Below are positions 62,279-64,000 of a stretch of 64,000 bases of DNA, in pieces. A program made the position numbers and the translations under genes. Position 1 is the stretch's first letter. Each line of letters opens with the position of its first letter. Source of the DNA: Mucilaginibacter sp. L3T2-6 (GTDB lineage Bacteria; Bacteroidota; Bacteroidia; Sphingobacteriales; Sphingobacteriaceae); the NCBI RefSeq assembly GCF_030519355.1, contig NZ_JAUMKC010000011.1:1-64000 (forward strand). The letters run 5' to 3'. The notes under the pieces were generated by a model. It ran no database searches and was not told the origin of the DNA. It worked only from the letters and a program-made list of their open reading frames with translations.

Positions 62279-64000
62279 ATGTGCAGGATTGCCGGAATAA
62301 TTTCCGAAAAATTATCTCCAGACGAGATCAGGGAAAATGTTGCTGTTATGTGTAATGCCATGAAGCATGGGGGGCCGGACGATAATGGTATTTACGCGGA
62401 CGAACAGGCTGGCATTGTACTAGGGCACCGAAGGCTTTCAATAATAGATTTGAGTGATAAAGGGCATCAGCCGATGCCTGATGTCGGCAAACGGGTATGG
62501 ATAAGTTTTAATGGAGAAATCTACAATTATCGTGAGCTAAAGGAGGAATTGATTAAAACCGGCGCAGTTTTCTTTTCCGATACCGACACCGAAGTTATTC
62601 TGGCGGCGTATTTGCAATGGGGAACAAGGGCTTTTTCCAGGCTACGGGGCATGTTTGCTTTTGCTTTATATGACGCTGACAGATCAGTTACTTATTTAGT
62701 AAGAGATTCTGCCGGCATAAAGCCATTGTATTATTATGCAACTGCTGACGGCATCGTTTTTGCGTCTGAATTAAAAGCATTTAAAGCTGCAGGGATTGCA
62801 ACCAGGTCAGATTCATCATGGCGGGTTAAATTTTTGGCTTTCGGCAATATTCCGGAGCCATACACTACATTAGCTAACGTTGTCAGCCTTGCAAAGGGCC
62901 ATACGTTATCGTGGTGCCACAAAAGCAGCACCTATAACTTAGCGCCTTATGGCATCGCCTCTGCAACTGCGAATGATTATATCGAAGACGCGAATATTGC
63001 GAAGAACCGAATAAATAATGCTTTTAAAATTGCGGTAAGCCGGCAGCTTATCTCCGATGCTTCCATAGGGGTTTTTTTGAGCGGTGGTATCGATTCGAGT
63101 TTGCTGTCGCTTGTGGCAAGTGAACTGCATCCGTATCTGCAAACTGTTTCGATCTATTTTAATGAGAAACAGTATGACGAACGTTTGTATCAAAAAAAAG
63201 TACAGAGCCGCTTAAGCGGCAAATGTTTTACACACCTGGTACAACAGCAGGATTTTGAATCGTTTTTTCCACACTTTCTCAGCGGTATGGATTTACCTAC
63301 CACCGATGGTATAAATACCTGGTTTATCAGTAAATATGCCCATGACGACGGATTGAAAGCGGTATTGTCCGGCTTGGGCGCCGACGAGCTCTTTGGCGGA
63401 TATCCGTCGTTTAACCGCATTGAATATCTGAAATACCTGCGCAGGCTTCCTAAATTCGTTTTAAAAGGAGCCAGGTATTTCAAAACAGACAAGTATAGAA
63501 AAGTTTCGTTCCTGACGCACAATAACCCCCTGGCCGACTATCTTTTATTACGCGGCCTTTTTGTGCCAGAAGATATTGCCCGCATATTAGACACTGATGA
63601 AGAGCAAGTTAACCGGATTTTATTCGGCGATCAAGTAATAGAGGTTTTAAATTCTTACAATAAAGAACATGCAGCGTGGTTTGAAACTAATCTATACCTG
63701 CAGAATCAGCTGCTTCGTGATACGGACGTACTAAGCATGGCACATGGTTTGGAGGTGAGAGTTCCTTTCCTGGATGAGGACTTCAGGCAGTTAGTGCAAA
63801 ATATATCGCCAGACATCCGGTTTAATGCCTATCAACCCAAAAAAATATTACTTGACAGCTTTAGTCAGCTTTTGCCTGAAGCCATTTGGAAAAGACCCAA
63901 AATGGGTTTTACGTTTCCGTTGCAAGAATGGATGAGAACGCATTCCGAAATAAGCGATAAAAATCTTTATAAGGGCGAATTTGCGCAGAATCTTGTAAAA
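62279..64000 (+). CDS. asnB: Asparagine synthase (glutamine-hydrolysing), partial
   Basis: The frame opens at ATG 62279 and runs to the window edge without a stop (574 codons). The N-terminal glutaminase domain has nucleophile Cys2, RLSIIDLSDKGHQPM and FNGEIYNY; the synthetase domain has the PP-loop SGGIDSS (about 267-273). In exopolysaccharide loci such enzymes amidate sugar acids or make asparagine-like groups. The start reads MCRIAG, with Arg where Gly is nearly universal after the Cys. The 3' end lies outside the window. Confidence 0.93.
   Translation, partial: MCRIAGIISEKLSPDEIRENVAVMCNAMKHGGPDDNGIYADEQAGIVLGHRRLSIIDLSDKGHQPMPDVGKRVWISFNGEIYNYRELKEELIKTGAVFFSDTDTEVILAAYLQWGTRAFSRLRGMFAFALYDADRSVTYLVRDSAGIKPLYYYATADGIVFASELKAFKAAGIATRSDSSWRVKFLAFGNIPEPYTTLANVVSLAKGHTLSWCHKSSTYNLAPYGIASATANDYIEDANIAKNRINNAFKIAVSRQLISDASIGVFLSGGIDSSLLSLVASELHPYLQTVSIYFNEKQYDERLYQKKVQSRLSGKCFTHLVQQQDFESFFPHFLSGMDLPTTDGINTWFISKYAHDDGLKAVLSGLGADELFGGYPSFNRIEYLKYLRRLPKFVLKGARYFKTDKYRKVSFLTHNNPLADYLLLRGLFVPEDIARILDTDEEQVNRILFGDQVIEVLNSYNKEHAAWFETNLYLQNQLLRDTDVLSMAHGLEVRVPFLDEDFRQLVQNISPDIRFNAYQPKKILLDSFSQLLPEAIWKRPKMGFTFPLQEWMRTHSEISDKNLYKGEFAQNLVK

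Noticed and set aside
1..64000. Mobile elements, tRNA and rRNA genes
   Set aside because: No transposase, integrase, att-like duplication, tRNA cloverleaf or rRNA segment was recognised on either strand by reading; a tRNAscan or IS search could confirm.

Overview
The window looks like core chromosome of a Bacteroidota bacterium, most likely family Sphingobacteriaceae (Mucilaginibacter/Pedobacter-like). The evidence is a SusC/SusD pair, many lipoproteins with short lipoboxes, DUF4290, DUF6515 and DUF5009 proteins, a UpxY-type antiterminator, Bacteroidota -7 boxes (TAnnTTTG) a few bases upstream of start codons, and almost no Shine-Dalgarno sequences. No insertion sequence, prophage, CRISPR array, tRNA or rRNA gene was seen. 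The genus is an inference; no database was searched.

Layout. 0-8.7 kb: murA and a DUF4290 gene on the minus strand, a heme-motif lipoprotein, an RRM RNA-binding protein, a SWIM/SNF2 helicase and a TauE-type permease. 9-13.6 kb: a SusC/SusD outer-membrane uptake pair with a terminator. 13.7-22 kb: S9 peptidase, zinc-dependent phospholipase C-like protein, DUF6515 protein, MazG-like pyrophosphohydrolase, DUF5009 membrane protein and a sigma-54 response regulator. 22.0-22.4 kb: RNase P RNA (rnpB). 22.5-24.4 kb: a three-lipoprotein operon (unknown, SCO, cytochrome c) and a DinB protein. 24.7-31.7 kb: GH1 glycosidase, two tandem lipoprotein-type TPR histidine kinases and a glutaryl-CoA-dehydrogenase-like enzyme.

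31.8-46.1 kb is housekeeping: folB and an FAD-linked oxidase, MgtC, thioesterase, Hsp20, YajQ, the polyphosphate pair ppk1-ppx, ubiX, mtaB, lgt-gtrA, an inositol-monophosphatase-like enzyme, a NifU-like Fe-S protein and purB. 46.3-53.0 kb is a TetR-controlled tripartite RND efflux operon. 53.1-55 kb has a structured non-coding stretch, a frameshifted DUF4126-type gene, a second TetR gene and a candidate small RNA. 55-57.2 kb encodes a secreted alpha-galactosidase-like enzyme. From 57.3 kb to the right edge is an exopolysaccharide locus: glycosyltransferase 2, Wza-type export lipoprotein, Wzc-type tyrosine kinase, UpxY/NusG-like antiterminator, and an asparagine synthase cut by the window end.

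No obviously new multi-gene system was found. The most useful observations are: MurA with Asp in place of the catalytic Cys (predicted fosfomycin insensitivity); inverted repeats placed like operators at both TetR genes, the RRM gene and the GH1 gene; two promoter-terminator pairs without an ORF (candidate small RNAs); a structured element at 53.1 kb; the frameshifted DUF4126 gene; and the tandem double-anchored kinases. Several start codons are corrected using promoter position and family start sites.
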